Shown in pieces: positions 1 through 9,360 of a DNA stretch of 64,000 bases. Position 1 is the first letter of the stretch. Each line of letters begins with the position of its first letter. The position numbers were made by a program, and so were the translations under genes. The stretch is from NCBI GenBank assembly GCA_964609965.1, contig CAZSTS010000001.1:186001-250000 (forward strand), read 5' to 3'. The notes under the pieces were generated by a model. The model did not search any database. It was given only the letters and a program-made list of their open reading frames with translations, and was not told the DNA's origin. This DNA comes from JAHJDR01 sp964609965. Lineage in GTDB: Bacteria; UBA10199; JADGCS01.

Positions 1-807
1 AACATCATCTTCTTTAAGATCAAAGTATCTTACGATCCTCTGACTGGCCATGTTTTGAATGGTCCACAATCCTTCGTGATACCCTGGGACATCTTTAGGT
101 GAAATAGATAATTCTGGTAGAAGCAGGCAATTAGGCACTGAAGTCTGTATTGACTGAATATTATCTTCTTTGAATTTTAAAATAAGTTTTTCTTCTAATA
201 CTTTTTTAACATTCACTCTAATATATGTAGGCGATTTAGTATTAAGAGAATTTGCCATTTTAAAATATTTAATGGGCGTCCACATTTCTTTTAAATATTC
301 GCACATCCACTCTGGAAAAGAAGTTTGAACCCATAAAGGATAGTCATCGAGATTTTCAAACCTATGTGTATTTTGAAAGAATTTTTGAAGGACAGCATTA
401 ACAAGACCAGCCATAGGGCCATCGCCAATATAGCGCTTAGTCATTTCGACAGCTTCATTCACGATAGCGTAATCAGGTATTTTTGTGAGATAGAGTTTTT
501 GATAAAAAGCTATGGCTAAAATCCATTTTACCCTATCAGGCACTTTTTCGGGTTGGCCTAAGAATTTATCGACAAAAAATAATAATCTGTGTCCAAAACG
601 CAAAAAACCATAAAATAATTCAGTAAAAAGAGCTCTATCACTTGGTGAAAGATGGTTTTCCTTAAGGGTTTGGTCGATTTTATGACCAGAAAAGGATTTT
701 TTGTTAAAAAGATCCCCTAGCATCGGGATCAAATGATAACGAGCTCGACTAATAGGTAATCGATTTTTTCTGCCCGTATTTTGTCTAGTTTGTGAATAAT
801 CAGTCAT
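1..807 (-). CDS. rsmB: 16S rRNA (cytosine-5) methyltransferase RsmB, N-terminal part (runs off left edge)
   Basis: The reading frame is open from ATG at 807 to the window edge (269 codons), so the stop and the SAM-binding domain lie outside. The N-terminal half looks like the NusB-like RNA-binding domain of RsmB/Sun: a basic start, then an all-helical stretch with IPDYAIVNEAVEMTK and a GLVNAVLQKF segment matching the family LVNAVLR motif. It is followed by YPLWVQTSFPEWM and the linker TYIRVNVKK. The end of the visible part, EGLWTIQNMASQRIV, matches the family segment that precedes the methyltransferase core. RsmB makes m5C967 in 16S rRNA in the cytoplasm. It is divergent from mtgA. The catalytic Cys residues cannot be checked here. 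Confidence 0.85.
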   Translation of the reverse strand, partial: MTDYSQTRQNTGRKNRLPISRARYHLIPMLGDLFNKKSFSGHKIDQTLKENHLSPSDRALFTELFYGFLRFGHRLLFFVDKFLGQPEKVPDRVKWILAIAFYQKLYLTKIPDYAIVNEAVEMTKRYIGDGPMAGLVNAVLQKFFQNTHRFENLDDYPLWVQTSFPEWMCEYLKEMWTPIKYFKMANSLNTKSPTYIRVNVKKVLEEKLILKFKEDNIQSIQTSVPNCLLLPELSISPKDVPGYHEGLWTIQNMASQRIVRYFDLKEDDV

Positions 808-955
808 TAGTGTATCCTAAATAATCATGTTTCCATCATGATAGTCCAATATGCAACAAAAAAACGAGTAGTATTAAATACGAAAAACTCCAAATGGAGG
901 GGAAAGGAAAGAATATATGATTTACTCGTTGTAACTAAAATGTTAGTACACCAAA

Positions 956-1684
956 ATGCGGTTGATTTTCAAACCTTTAATATTATTGATCAAAATATTA
1001 TTCCCTTTAGCCCTTATTCTTTATTGCTATTATCAGGTATTTTTCATTGATATTCCAGATCTCGGGTTACTTAAGGATAAAAATCCTACAGTTACGAGTT
1101 TTATGTTGGGCGATGACAACCTCTTTAAGAAGAAGATTCACTCAGTAGAATTCGTAGCTCTGCATAATATTTCACCCTATGTTGTGAGGTCAATCCTCAC
1201 ATCTGAAGATGATCTCTTCTTTGTACACAATGGATTTAATTGGAGAGAAATTGGCAAATCTTTAAAACTTAATTTAGAGAAAATGAAGATTGTGCGAGGG
1301 GGGTCTACAATTACTCAACAGTTAGCGCGAAATTTATTTTTGTCTCCCGATAAATCGATTTTTAGAAAATTTCGTGAATGGCTTCTGACCTACCAGTTAG
1401 AAAAAACTCTATCAAAAAAACGAATTCTTGAACTTTATTTAAACTACGCTCAATTTGGACCAAGTGTCTATGGTGTTAAAGCAGCAGGAAAATATCACTT
1501 TGGAACTAAACCAAAGTACTTTACCCCCAGACAATCAGCCCTGCTAGCAGCTGTTTTACCTAGTCCCGGAAAGTATGGAAAAAAACCGTACCCTGGTATT
1601 ACATACACACGCATGAACAAAATTCTTTCCAGACAAGCTGTTTATGACCTGCACATGCCAAAAGACCTTTTTAAAAAAGAGTAA
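956..1684 (+). CDS. mtgA: monofunctional peptidoglycan glycosyltransferase (GT51)
   Basis: 242 residues. One N-terminal membrane anchor (about residues 5-30) is followed by a GT51 domain with the family motifs in order: EDDLFFVHNGF with the catalytic Glu, GGSTITQQLARNLFL, and KKRILELYLNYAQFG. There is no transpeptidase domain, so this is the MtgA type and not a bifunctional PBP1. It polymerises lipid II into glycan strands on the outer face of the inner membrane. An in-frame TAG at 944-946 limits the start to ATG 956, which has no clear Shine-Dalgarno. A five-codon mini-ORF (917-934) with a better ribosome site lies just upstream. ligA follows after 55 nt. Confidence 0.93.
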   Translation: MRLIFKPLILLIKILFPLALILYCYYQVFFIDIPDLGLLKDKNPTVTSFMLGDDNLFKKKIHSVEFVALHNISPYVVRSILTSEDDLFFVHNGFNWREIGKSLKLNLEKMKIVRGGSTITQQLARNLFLSPDKSIFRKFREWLLTYQLEKTLSKKRILELYLNYAQFGPSVYGVKAAGKYHFGTKPKYFTPRQSALLAAVLPSPGKYGKKPYPGITYTRMNKILSRQAVYDLHMPKDLFKKE

Positions 1685-1739
1685 ATTTTAAGGGGGTACT
1701 TTGTAACGATCCCTTAGAATTTACATAAGTTCACTCTTT

Positions 1740-3737
1740 ATGACTCAAGATATTCAAAAACGTATTCAGTGTCTCATCGATGAAATAAAACACCACGACG
1801 AACTTTATTACGTATTACAGCAACCTTCCATATCTGATGCAGAATACGACAAACTCCTACGAGAACTTAAAAACCTCGAAGAGACCTACCCACAATACAA
1901 GCAAGCTGATTCTCCAACGCAAAAAGTCGCTGGACGTGTTGCCAAAGGTTTTAAAAAAGTTCTGCACAAAACCCCTCTTTTAAGTCTCGATAGTCTCTTT
2001 GAGGCTTCCGAAATAGATGGTTTTGATCGCCGTATTAAGAAAGATCTCAACACTGATCATGTAGAATATGTTTGTGAATACAAATTCGATGGCGTGTCAG
2101 TCTGCCTCATTTATAAAAATGGTGAATTTGTTCAAGGAGGCACACGAGGCGATGGTGAAGTCGGAGAAGACATCACGAATAACCTTCTTACGATAAAATC
2201 TTTACCAAAAAAACTCACTGGAACAAATATCCCTAAAGAACTTCACCTCCGCGGTGAAGTGCTGTTCCTTTTAGATGATTTTAATGCTTTCAATAAAAAA
2301 CTCATCGAAGACGGACAGGATCCCTTTGCCAATCCGCGAAATGCGGCAAGCGGTTCTCTCAGGCAGCTTGATTCATCCATAACAGCAAAACGCCCTCTTC
2401 AGCTTTTCAGTTATACGATCATGCATCATTCAGATGATTTTCGTGTTCAAACTCAGGCAGAAGTGATTCAACACTTACAGAGTTGGGGATTTGATGTTGG
2501 TGATTTTCACCCTGTTGTAAAGTCTGTAGATGAAATCATCTCTTTTCAAACCAAGTTCGAACAAGAACGTGATAAACTCCCGTACGAAATTGATGGCCTC
2601 GTCGTTAAACTTAATAATCTTGCTGACCAAATTAAGCTTGGCACTAAAGCGCGTTCACCAAGATTCGCCTTTGCCTACAAATTCGAAGCCCGAAAGGAAC
2701 AAACAGTCCTAGAGAACGTTGCCTTGCAAGTGGGCCGTACAGGGGCCATCACACCTGTTGCTATTCTTAAGCCAGTGGATATTGGTGGTGTGACAGTGAG
2801 CAGAGCTACATTACATAATTTTGATTACGTCGATGAATTAGATGTGCGTATTTCAGATCACGTCCGTGTGGCAAGAGCTGGTGATGTCATCCCCGCCATT
2901 ATTTCTGTAGACTTGGATAAAAGAAAAAAGGATGCCACACAAATTAACAAACCCCATCTTTGTCCTGTATGCGATTCTCCTGTTATCAAAGAAAAAGCAT
3001 CTTACTATTGTACTAATCAGCTCAATTGCCCTGCTCAGGTTAAGTGGTCACTTGTTCACTATGGCTCTAAACGAGCCTTGAATATTGCTGGCCTTGGCAG
3101 AGAAACAGTCGACCTGCTCATTGACAAAGGTATGATTCATAATTGTGCTGACCTTTATGATTTAAAAAAAGAAGCTCTCCTCAATTTAGAAGGATTTAAA
3201 GACAAAAAAACTCAAAATCTCATTGAGGCCCTTCAGGCCAGTACCAATCAACCTATCGAGAAGCAGGTCTTTGCCTTAGGCATCCGTGAAGTGGGCGAAC
3301 AAACAGCCAAACTTCTCATGAAAAGGTATATTTCATTTGAGAAACTAAGAGCCAGCACTGAAGAAGATCTTCAAATGATCGATGGTGTTGGTCCTGAGAT
3401 TGCCAAGTCAATTCTGGCTTTTTTTGAAAATAAAGATAATCAGGATATGATTGAACGCCTAAAAAAAGCAGGCATGTTTAGCACGGAATTTATTACCACT
3501 TCACAGAAAACACCCCTCGAAGGCCTCACATTTGTGCTCACAGGCGAGTTAAAAGCCTTTACGAGGAGTGATCTTAAAGAAAAGCTTGAGGTTTTGGGCG
3601 CTAAGGTTACAGGATCTGTAAGCAAAAAGACGTCCTACGTCGTCGTAGGTGAGAACCCAGGATCAAAATACGATAAGGCAACGAAATTGGGTGTGAAAAT
3701 ATTGGATGAGAATGGGGTTTTAGAGATGATTGCCTAG
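1740..3737 (+). CDS. ligA: NAD-dependent DNA ligase
   Basis: 665 residues, the normal bacterial LigA length. Domain order is complete. The Ia NAD-binding domain has the YDKLLRELKNLE segment. The adenylation domain has the nucleophile motif EYKFDG (Lys about 115), then the OB fold. A four-Cys zinc finger (CPVC ... CTNQLNCPAQ, about 405-432), the helix-hairpin-helix repeats and a C-terminal BRCT domain (about 590-665) follow. It seals nicks in replication and repair using NAD+. The last 18 nt overlap the 3' end of the convergent dapL gene. No sign of damage. Confidence 0.97.
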   Translation: MTQDIQKRIQCLIDEIKHHDELYYVLQQPSISDAEYDKLLRELKNLEETYPQYKQADSPTQKVAGRVAKGFKKVLHKTPLLSLDSLFEASEIDGFDRRIKKDLNTDHVEYVCEYKFDGVSVCLIYKNGEFVQGGTRGDGEVGEDITNNLLTIKSLPKKLTGTNIPKELHLRGEVLFLLDDFNAFNKKLIEDGQDPFANPRNAASGSLRQLDSSITAKRPLQLFSYTIMHHSDDFRVQTQAEVIQHLQSWGFDVGDFHPVVKSVDEIISFQTKFEQERDKLPYEIDGLVVKLNNLADQIKLGTKARSPRFAFAYKFEARKEQTVLENVALQVGRTGAITPVAILKPVDIGGVTVSRATLHNFDYVDELDVRISDHVRVARAGDVIPAIISVDLDKRKKDATQINKPHLCPVCDSPVIKEKASYYCTNQLNCPAQVKWSLVHYGSKRALNIAGLGRETVDLLIDKGMIHNCADLYDLKKEALLNLEGFKDKKTQNLIEALQASTNQPIEKQVFALGIREVGEQTAKLLMKRYISFEKLRASTEEDLQMIDGVGPEIAKSILAFFENKDNQDMIERLKKAGMFSTEFITTSQKTPLEGLTFVLTGELKAFTRSDLKEKLEVLGAKVTGSVSKKTSYVVVGENPGSKYDKATKLGVKILDENGVLEMIA

Positions 3738-4952
3738 AGCTGAAATCCTCTTCATCGCCTCTTCTACTTCTTTTCTATCTCCAAAAGCAGAAAGACGGAA
3801 ATAACCCTCGCCGCATGGACCAAAGCCTGAACCTGGCGTACCTATCACATGGGCCTTTGTCATCAGCGTATCAAAAAACTGCCAGGAATCCTGACCCTGT
3901 GGTGTTTTAAACCAAATATAGGGTGAATGAACGCCACCATAGACCTCAAAACCAAGTTTTACCAATGCCTCTTTGATGATTTTAGCGTTGGCGAGATAGT
4001 AATCTATGAGCCCCTTAATCTCTTTCTTTCCTTGATCAGTATAACAAGCTGCAGCTGCCTTTTGAATGGGATAGCTCACAGCATTGAACTTGGTGGACTG
4101 CCTTCGAGACCAAAGATTTTTAATCGAGACTGGATTACCTTGCTCGTCTTTACCCATGAGCTCCTTTGGCACGACTGTGTAAGCACATCGCGTACCAGTG
4201 AATCCTGCTTTCTTTGAAAAAGAACGAAACTCAATGGCGCATTTCTTAGCGCCATCAATCTCATAAATAGAATGTGGTAATGAATCATCTCTCAAAAAAT
4301 CTACGTAAGCAGCATCAAACAAAATAATGGATTCATTTTTCAAAGCATAGTCTACCCATTTTCCAAGTTCTTCCTTTGTGGCAATAACACCAGTGGGGTT
4401 ATTGGGAAAACAGAGATAAATAATATCTGCTTTTTCTTTTGGCGTATCAGCCAAAAAACCATTTTCTGCTGTCGAAGGCAAATAGATAAGACCTTCATAC
4501 TGCCCATGGTCGTTAGCTTTACCCGTACGCCCTGCCATAACATTTGTATCAACATAAACAGGGTAGGAAGGATCTTGAATAGCCATACGGCATTCTTGTC
4601 CAAATATTTCTTGAATATTTCCTGTATCACACTTGGAACCATCCGAAACAAAAATATCGTCTGGATCAATAGCGACTCCTCGTGGTTCAAATTCATTTTG
4701 AGCAATGGCTTCGCGCAAAAATAAATATCCTTTTTCTTGTCCATACCCCTTAATCTGAACTCCCATTTCATCAAACGCAGCCTTCCCTGCTTTGATAACA
4801 GAACTTGGCAAGGGTTGGGTGACGTCGCCAATACCTAGGCGAATAATTTTAGCATCTGGATTTTGTTCTGAGAATAATTTTACACGCCGCCCTATTTCGG
4901 GAAAAAGATAGCCGGCAGCAAGTTTTTGATAATTTGTGTTAATCTTTGCCAT
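3720..4952 (-). CDS. dapL: LL-diaminopimelate aminotransferase
   Basis: 410 residues, the usual DapL length. It is a fold-type I PLP enzyme. N-terminal KINTNYQKLAAGYLFPEI and IRLGIGDVTQPLP are typical of DapL, and PNNPTG sits near residue 184. The PLP lysine is in SFSKKAGFTGTR (Lys about 247). DapL converts tetrahydrodipicolinate and glutamate directly to LL-diaminopimelate, bypassing the succinylase/acetylase steps of lysine and peptidoglycan synthesis. It starts only 4 nt after the mlaD stop, so it is probably the last gene of the leftward mlaEFD unit. Its 3' end overlaps ligA convergently. Confidence 0.95.
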   Translation of the reverse strand: MAKINTNYQKLAAGYLFPEIGRRVKLFSEQNPDAKIIRLGIGDVTQPLPSSVIKAGKAAFDEMGVQIKGYGQEKGYLFLREAIAQNEFEPRGVAIDPDDIFVSDGSKCDTGNIQEIFGQECRMAIQDPSYPVYVDTNVMAGRTGKANDHGQYEGLIYLPSTAENGFLADTPKEKADIIYLCFPNNPTGVIATKEELGKWVDYALKNESIILFDAAYVDFLRDDSLPHSIYEIDGAKKCAIEFRSFSKKAGFTGTRCAYTVVPKELMGKDEQGNPVSIKNLWSRRQSTKFNAVSYPIQKAAAACYTDQGKKEIKGLIDYYLANAKIIKEALVKLGFEVYGGVHSPYIWFKTPQGQDSWQFFDTLMTKAHVIGTPGSGFGPCGEGYFRLSAFGDRKEVEEAMKRISALGNHL

Positions 4953-4956
4953 AGTA

Positions 4957-6321
4957 CTATTTCATTGATCCTGATAAACCTGTAAAAACACCTAAGAGCG
5001 ATTTGATGTCGTCATCTGTAAAGGTAAGCCCAGCTCCCAGATACCAAGCAAGATCCTGGTCTGGATTAATAAAATCGTCTACGCCACCTAAGACATAAAA
5101 GCTCTTTGTGAGATGTGTTTTGCCCATGACCTTTAAATGGGGGCGTTGTCCTTCGTCGCTTTTAAAATCAAAGGCTGTAAAAGAAAGACCAAGAGGTCCT
5201 CGGTTATAGTCCAAACCAACACCACCAGATGACTCAATGAGCCCTCCACGAATGGTAAAATCATGGTATTTTTTGGCTAACTGGGCAGAAAATAGAATGC
5301 CATCTAAAGCCTTTTCTCTTCTTTTTGTCGAAATAGTGCTTGTAGTTCCCCCAGATGTCACAATAGTTTCTTCGATTGTTGTGTTAAAACTTGGATCAGG
5401 ATCACTCACAATTTCAAAAAGAAAAAACTTATCTGGTCTAGGTTTAAGAGCCATGGACACGTAGTTTTTTACGTTCCCAGTTCCTGCCAAATATTCTGTG
5501 TGCATATCAAGATCAACTCTGAGGCGGTTAGCTCCGCCAATAAAGCTGCTTATTCCATCTAATGTATCATTAAGCTTATTGACAGTATCTTCATCCTTAA
5601 GGAGTTTTCCGATAGTGCCCCTGCCTTCGGCCATGTCTTTTGTAATATCTTCTAGATTGTAGACCGTCCTGTCCACTCGCCCCATGTTTTTAGCTACGAT
5701 GTAATTGAGGTTTTGTGACAAGGCCTTCATGTTTGACACGAGTATATCGATGTTCTTTTCGTTTTTTAACGACAGCCTTGAAAATGAGCTTGTGATGTTT
5801 TCGAGATTTTTTATTGTTCTATCAAATGCTGAGTCATCACCTGCCATGAGTTTGCGCATTTGGGTTGTGATGGCTTTTACATCTTCTGCGATTGAAGAAA
5901 CCTGTTGTGTGACTGAATTGACATCACCATAATTTGTAACATTCTTTATGGTTTTGCCTTCTTCTAAGGGATCATTTAATGGCCCTGGTTGGTAGATTTC
6001 GATATAGGCATCGCCCAAAATGCCCATGGTCTTGATTCGGCTTATGGCATTTGAGTTTATTTTGACATTGTTTTGAATAGCTAATTCTACCAGAGCTTTT
6101 TGATTATCAATGAGCTCAATATCAAGCACCTCACCCACATCGACCCCAGCTATTTGAACTTGAGTTTTTTTGTCGAGACCAACAGCAGAATCAACCTCGA
6201 GATAAATGCTGTATGTGCCAGCGTTAAAGAGGCTTCCTTGGCTTACACGAAGGACCATGTACACAAGAAGAACTATGGTACACAGTACAAAAACACCTAC
6301 TTTGAAGTTTTTACCTCGCAT
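4957..6321 (-). CDS. mlaD: MlaD-type MCE protein with long beta-rich C-terminal region
   Basis: 454 residues. A single N-terminal membrane helix (about 8-27) precedes one MCE domain (about 35-120; AGVDVGEVLDIEL, GILGDAYIEI). MCE proteins form hexameric rings that carry lipids between membranes. After the MCE domain comes a long helical stretch (about 130-265), then a region (about 275-454) of alternating short beta-like segments ending in YLGAGLTFTDDDIKSLLGVF. That end resembles an outer-membrane barrel portion. E. coli MlaD (about 183 aa) lacks this part. The ATG overlaps the mlaF stop by 1 nt, so the two are translationally coupled. Confidence 0.85.
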   Translation of the reverse strand: MRGKNFKVGVFVLCTIVLLVYMVLRVSQGSLFNAGTYSIYLEVDSAVGLDKKTQVQIAGVDVGEVLDIELIDNQKALVELAIQNNVKINSNAISRIKTMGILGDAYIEIYQPGPLNDPLEEGKTIKNVTNYGDVNSVTQQVSSIAEDVKAITTQMRKLMAGDDSAFDRTIKNLENITSSFSRLSLKNEKNIDILVSNMKALSQNLNYIVAKNMGRVDRTVYNLEDITKDMAEGRGTIGKLLKDEDTVNKLNDTLDGISSFIGGANRLRVDLDMHTEYLAGTGNVKNYVSMALKPRPDKFFLFEIVSDPDPSFNTTIEETIVTSGGTTSTISTKRREKALDGILFSAQLAKKYHDFTIRGGLIESSGGVGLDYNRGPLGLSFTAFDFKSDEGQRPHLKVMGKTHLTKSFYVLGGVDDFINPDQDLAWYLGAGLTFTDDDIKSLLGVFTGLSGSMK

Positions 6322-7073
6322 TAAATCTCCTTAAGCTCATGATCACTGGCTTTACCATTTAGGAAGTTTTTGACAACAATATTCTTAGACATTTTAAAAG
6401 ACTCAGCTGTGCCCTCTACAAGAATTTTGCCATCATGAAGCATGGCTATTTTGTCAGCAATGGTAAATGTAGCTTCAATATCGTGGCTAATGACCACAGA
6501 GGTGATACCTAACTTTTTTTGTGTGTTCAAAATCAACTGATTGATCACATCTGTCATAATTGGATCTAAACCTGTAGTGGGCTCATCATAAAGCAAGATC
6601 TCAGGTTTGAGAGCAATAGCTCGTGCAAGTCCAACTCGTTTACGCATGCCGCCAGATAATTCTGAGGGATGTTTTTCTAAAGAATTTTTGTTAAGCCCAA
6701 CAACATCCATGAGCTCCTTGACCTCTTTTTTGATTTGATTCTGTGTTTTGTCTGTGTGTTCAACTAAAGGAAAAGCTATGTTTTCATAAACAGTCATTGA
6801 GTCAAAAAGCGCTGCGTATTGGAAAAGCATGCCGAATTTTTTACGAAACTCATTCAAAACAAAATCATTTAAGGTAAATATGTTTTTCCCATCGACAATG
6901 ACGCTCCCTGAATCTGGTCGTAATAAACCCATAATGTGTTTGAGAAGAACAGATTTTCCTTCACCACTACGGCCAATAATAACTGTGATCTTGCCTTTGG
7001 GTATTGTAAGATCCATGTTACTAAGAACAACTTGAGATCCAAAAGATTTTGTCAGAGCTTTAATTTGAATCAT
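6321..7073 (-). CDS. mlaF: phospholipid ABC transporter ATP-binding protein
   Basis: 250 residues. A complete ABC ATPase: Walker A GRSGEGKS, Q-loop LFQYAALFDSMTV, signature LSGGMRKRVGLARA, Walker B ILLYDEPTTGLDP and H-loop VVISHDIE. The GMRKR signature is typical of the Mla/Ttg2A/Mkl subfamily. It drives lipid movement by the MlaE permease in the inner membrane. The start overlaps the mlaE stop by 4 nt (ATGA), and its stop overlaps the mlaD start by 1 nt. The three form one translationally coupled operon. Confidence 0.95.
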   Translation of the reverse strand: MIQIKALTKSFGSQVVLSNMDLTIPKGKITVIIGRSGEGKSVLLKHIMGLLRPDSGSVIVDGKNIFTLNDFVLNEFRKKFGMLFQYAALFDSMTVYENIAFPLVEHTDKTQNQIKKEVKELMDVVGLNKNSLEKHPSELSGGMRKRVGLARAIALKPEILLYDEPTTGLDPIMTDVINQLILNTQKKLGITSVVISHDIEATFTIADKIAMLHDGKILVEGTAESFKMSKNIVVKNFLNGKASDHELKEI

Positions 7074-7843
7074 GTAAAAAATTCCAAAATAACCTGTGTG
7101 AGAAAATAATCTGCAATTAAAATTGTTACAGAAGATATCACAACGGCCCTTGTTGTAGAAATTCCAACTCCCTTGGCTCCATTTTTCGTTCGAAAACCCT
7201 CAAAGCAAGAAATACTAGACAAGATAAAACCAAAAAAAGCAGCTTTGATCACGCCCCCAATCACATCATCTGGATCAACCATCTGCTCGAGACGTTGGAT
7301 AAAAGGCCCTTCGGGCACATTCATCAAAACAATACTTACAAAATAAGCTCCCAGAATGCCTATGAAATCAAATATCACAGTATGAAGAGGAACCATGAGC
7401 GTGGTTGTGAAAACACGAGGAACAACCAGATACTGATGGGGGTGAACTGCCATGGATTCTAACGCATCTATTTGTTCAGAAACACGCATTGTTCCAAGCT
7501 CAGCTGACATAGCTGAACCCACGCGAGCTGTGATCATGAGCGCAGCAAAAACAGGTGCGATTTCTCGCGTAAGGGAGAGTCCTACTGTGACCCCCACAAG
7601 AGTTTCGGCATTAAAGAGACGAAAAGCATAAGTGCTTTGTAAAGCAAAAACCATTCCAGTAAAAACACTGACTAAAGCAATGATGGGAATAGAGTTAAAA
7701 CCTATGAAATAGAGTTGATCTAGGAAAAGACCATACCGAAAGGGTTTGCGGACAAGCCAAAGAAAACTTTGCTGACAAAAAACAAAAAAATCTCCGAGAT
7801 AATTTATGGTTTTATAAAGCCAATTGAGAAGCATTTCTTTCAT
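7070..7843 (-). CDS. mlaE: phospholipid ABC transporter permease
   Basis: 257 residues. A MlaE/YrbE-family permease with several membrane helices and the family core MFALQSTYAFRLFNAE, REIAPVFAALMITARVGSAMSAELGTMRVSEQIDALE. It is the first gene of the mlaEFD-dapL unit. With MlaF and MlaD it forms the inner-membrane complex that moves phospholipids to or from the outer membrane. No mlaB or mlaC is present here. The start is taken at ATG 7843; ATG at codon 4 is possible and neither has a strong ribosome site. Confidence 0.92.
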   Translation of the reverse strand: MKEMLLNWLYKTINYLGDFFVFCQQSFLWLVRKPFRYGLFLDQLYFIGFNSIPIIALVSVFTGMVFALQSTYAFRLFNAETLVGVTVGLSLTREIAPVFAALMITARVGSAMSAELGTMRVSEQIDALESMAVHPHQYLVVPRVFTTTLMVPLHTVIFDFIGILGAYFVSIVLMNVPEGPFIQRLEQMVDPDDVIGGVIKAAFFGFILSSISCFEGFRTKNGAKGVGISTTRAVVISSVTILIADYFLTQVILEFFT

Positions 7844-7927
7844 AAAAGCTTTTCAGAATTCAAATTCAGAAACCAAATGCCCCCTTAGGGGCAATTTTTC
7901 TACCCTGAAAGGGTTGCAATAAATTAG

Positions 7928-7990
7928 CCCAGGGTTAAACCGCGAAGCCCTGTACCGTATGGTACATGGGCAAAGCGGGATTACCCTGGG
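7928..7990. repeat. long imperfect hairpin (REP-like)
   Basis: CCCAGGG at 7928-7934 pairs with CCCTGGG at 7984-7990. The pairing continues inwards with a few mismatches through CCGCGAAGCCC and GGGCAAAGCGG to TGTACC/GGTACA at the tip. It lies between alr (upstream) and mlaE (downstream), both leftward. No U-run follows, so a REP-type repeat or RNA-processing site is more likely than a simple terminator. A smaller GCCCC/GGGGC hairpin lies nearby at about 7880-7893. Confidence 0.7.
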
Positions 7991-8009
7991 TTGAAATAAT
8001 TATTCACAA

Positions 8010-9134
8010 TCACATTCCTTCATAAACGCGAGGAACTCTTGGCGAAATGCCACAAAGAATCTCGTAAGAGATAGTATCGGCCCATTCAGCCACATCTTCT
8101 GCACGAATCAATTCTTTATCACTTTTTCCAATAAGAACCACATCGTCATGGAGTTTTACATTTGGAACATCAGTAACATCAATCGCCATGAGGTCCATAG
8201 AAATACGGCCCACTATGGGCGCTTTTTTTCCATTAACCAAAACATGACCACGGTTCGAAGCAAGTCGAGGATACCCATCAGCGTAGCCAACTGGAAGAAT
8301 AGCTATAAGAGACTCACGCGAAGTTGTAAAAGTTCCTCCATAACCTATTGTGGCATTTTGCATGAGACGTTTAAGATTAATGATTTTTGTTTTGAACTCT
8401 AGCACAGGTTTTAGATCAATCATCTTCTGATGACGTGTATTTGGGTAGGAGCCATAAAGAGCTATTCCTGGCCTTGCCCAGTTAAAATCATCAAGCCTGT
8501 TATCAATGATAGCTGCAGAATTACAAATACTGTAAACCATGCCATCAATGCCTCTGTCTTTAATAATATCGCGAAGCTTTCTAAAAAGAGTAAATTGCCG
8601 TTTTGTAAACTCCTCATCTTCTTCATCAGCTTTTGCCAAATGAGTCATCACAGCAGCAATCTTCAATTGCTCTGTCTTGCGTAATAAACCAACTATTTCA
8701 TCTACTTGCGCAGGGGCAAAACCTAGGCGACCCATTCCAGTATCAAACTTAAGGCAGGCCTTAAATTCTCTTGGTTCCTGGCCAATGTAATCACATAGAA
8801 GTTTTAGCTGCTCAATATCGTAGATAACCGGGTAGAGCCGATTTGAAAAATAATCACTCAAAGGAGCTAATATACCATTGAGAACATAAATCTCTGTTTG
8901 AATGCCTTCTTTCCTTAACTCAAGCCCTTCTGAAAAAGTAGCCACACCCAATTTATTTATGCCACACCCGACTAAAGTGCGTGAGATAAAAACAGCTCCA
9001 TGTCCGTAAGCATTAGCTTTGATGATGGCAAGGGGCTCTTGTCCCTTGGGCATTTTAGAGAGAATTTGCTTTGTATTATGGCGTAAGTTTTCGAGGTTAA
9101 TACTAGCGTAGGTGGGTCTTTGTGTTAATTCCAT
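8010..9134 (-). CDS. alr: alanine racemase
   Basis: 374 residues, the normal length. The PLP lysine lies in IIKANAYGHGA (Lys39). Other family motifs are FDTGMGRLG, RPGIALYG, IGYGGTF with the catalytic Tyr of the C-terminal domain, PVGYADGYPR and VGRISMDLMAIDV. It interconverts L- and D-alanine for peptidoglycan. ATG 9134 has a GGGAG ribosome site 8-9 nt upstream. It is upstream of, and co-directional with, mlaE, but a hairpin-rich 166-nt spacer separates them. Confidence 0.96.
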   Translation of the reverse strand: MELTQRPTYASINLENLRHNTKQILSKMPKGQEPLAIIKANAYGHGAVFISRTLVGCGINKLGVATFSEGLELRKEGIQTEIYVLNGILAPLSDYFSNRLYPVIYDIEQLKLLCDYIGQEPREFKACLKFDTGMGRLGFAPAQVDEIVGLLRKTEQLKIAAVMTHLAKADEEDEEFTKRQFTLFRKLRDIIKDRGIDGMVYSICNSAAIIDNRLDDFNWARPGIALYGSYPNTRHQKMIDLKPVLEFKTKIINLKRLMQNATIGYGGTFTTSRESLIAILPVGYADGYPRLASNRGHVLVNGKKAPIVGRISMDLMAIDVTDVPNVKLHDDVVLIGKSDKELIRAEDVAEWADTISYEILCGISPRVPRVYEGM

Positions 9135-9360
9135 AGTTCGAGCTCCCTAAGATTAATTGAGTAATGTGCAACACGGCTTCATCGCAATGAATGATCCAAA
9201 CTTATCTTTAATTTTTTTAAACAACTAGCAGTTTTTCCAATGAATTCAAGATAATATTGAAAATCATTCACTTTTTTGACCTAGAATGACTTCTGTCTTT
9301 TCAGATATTTTTTTAATAAATCATTGATCATTTCCTAAAAATTGAGAAAAGAAAGCACGC

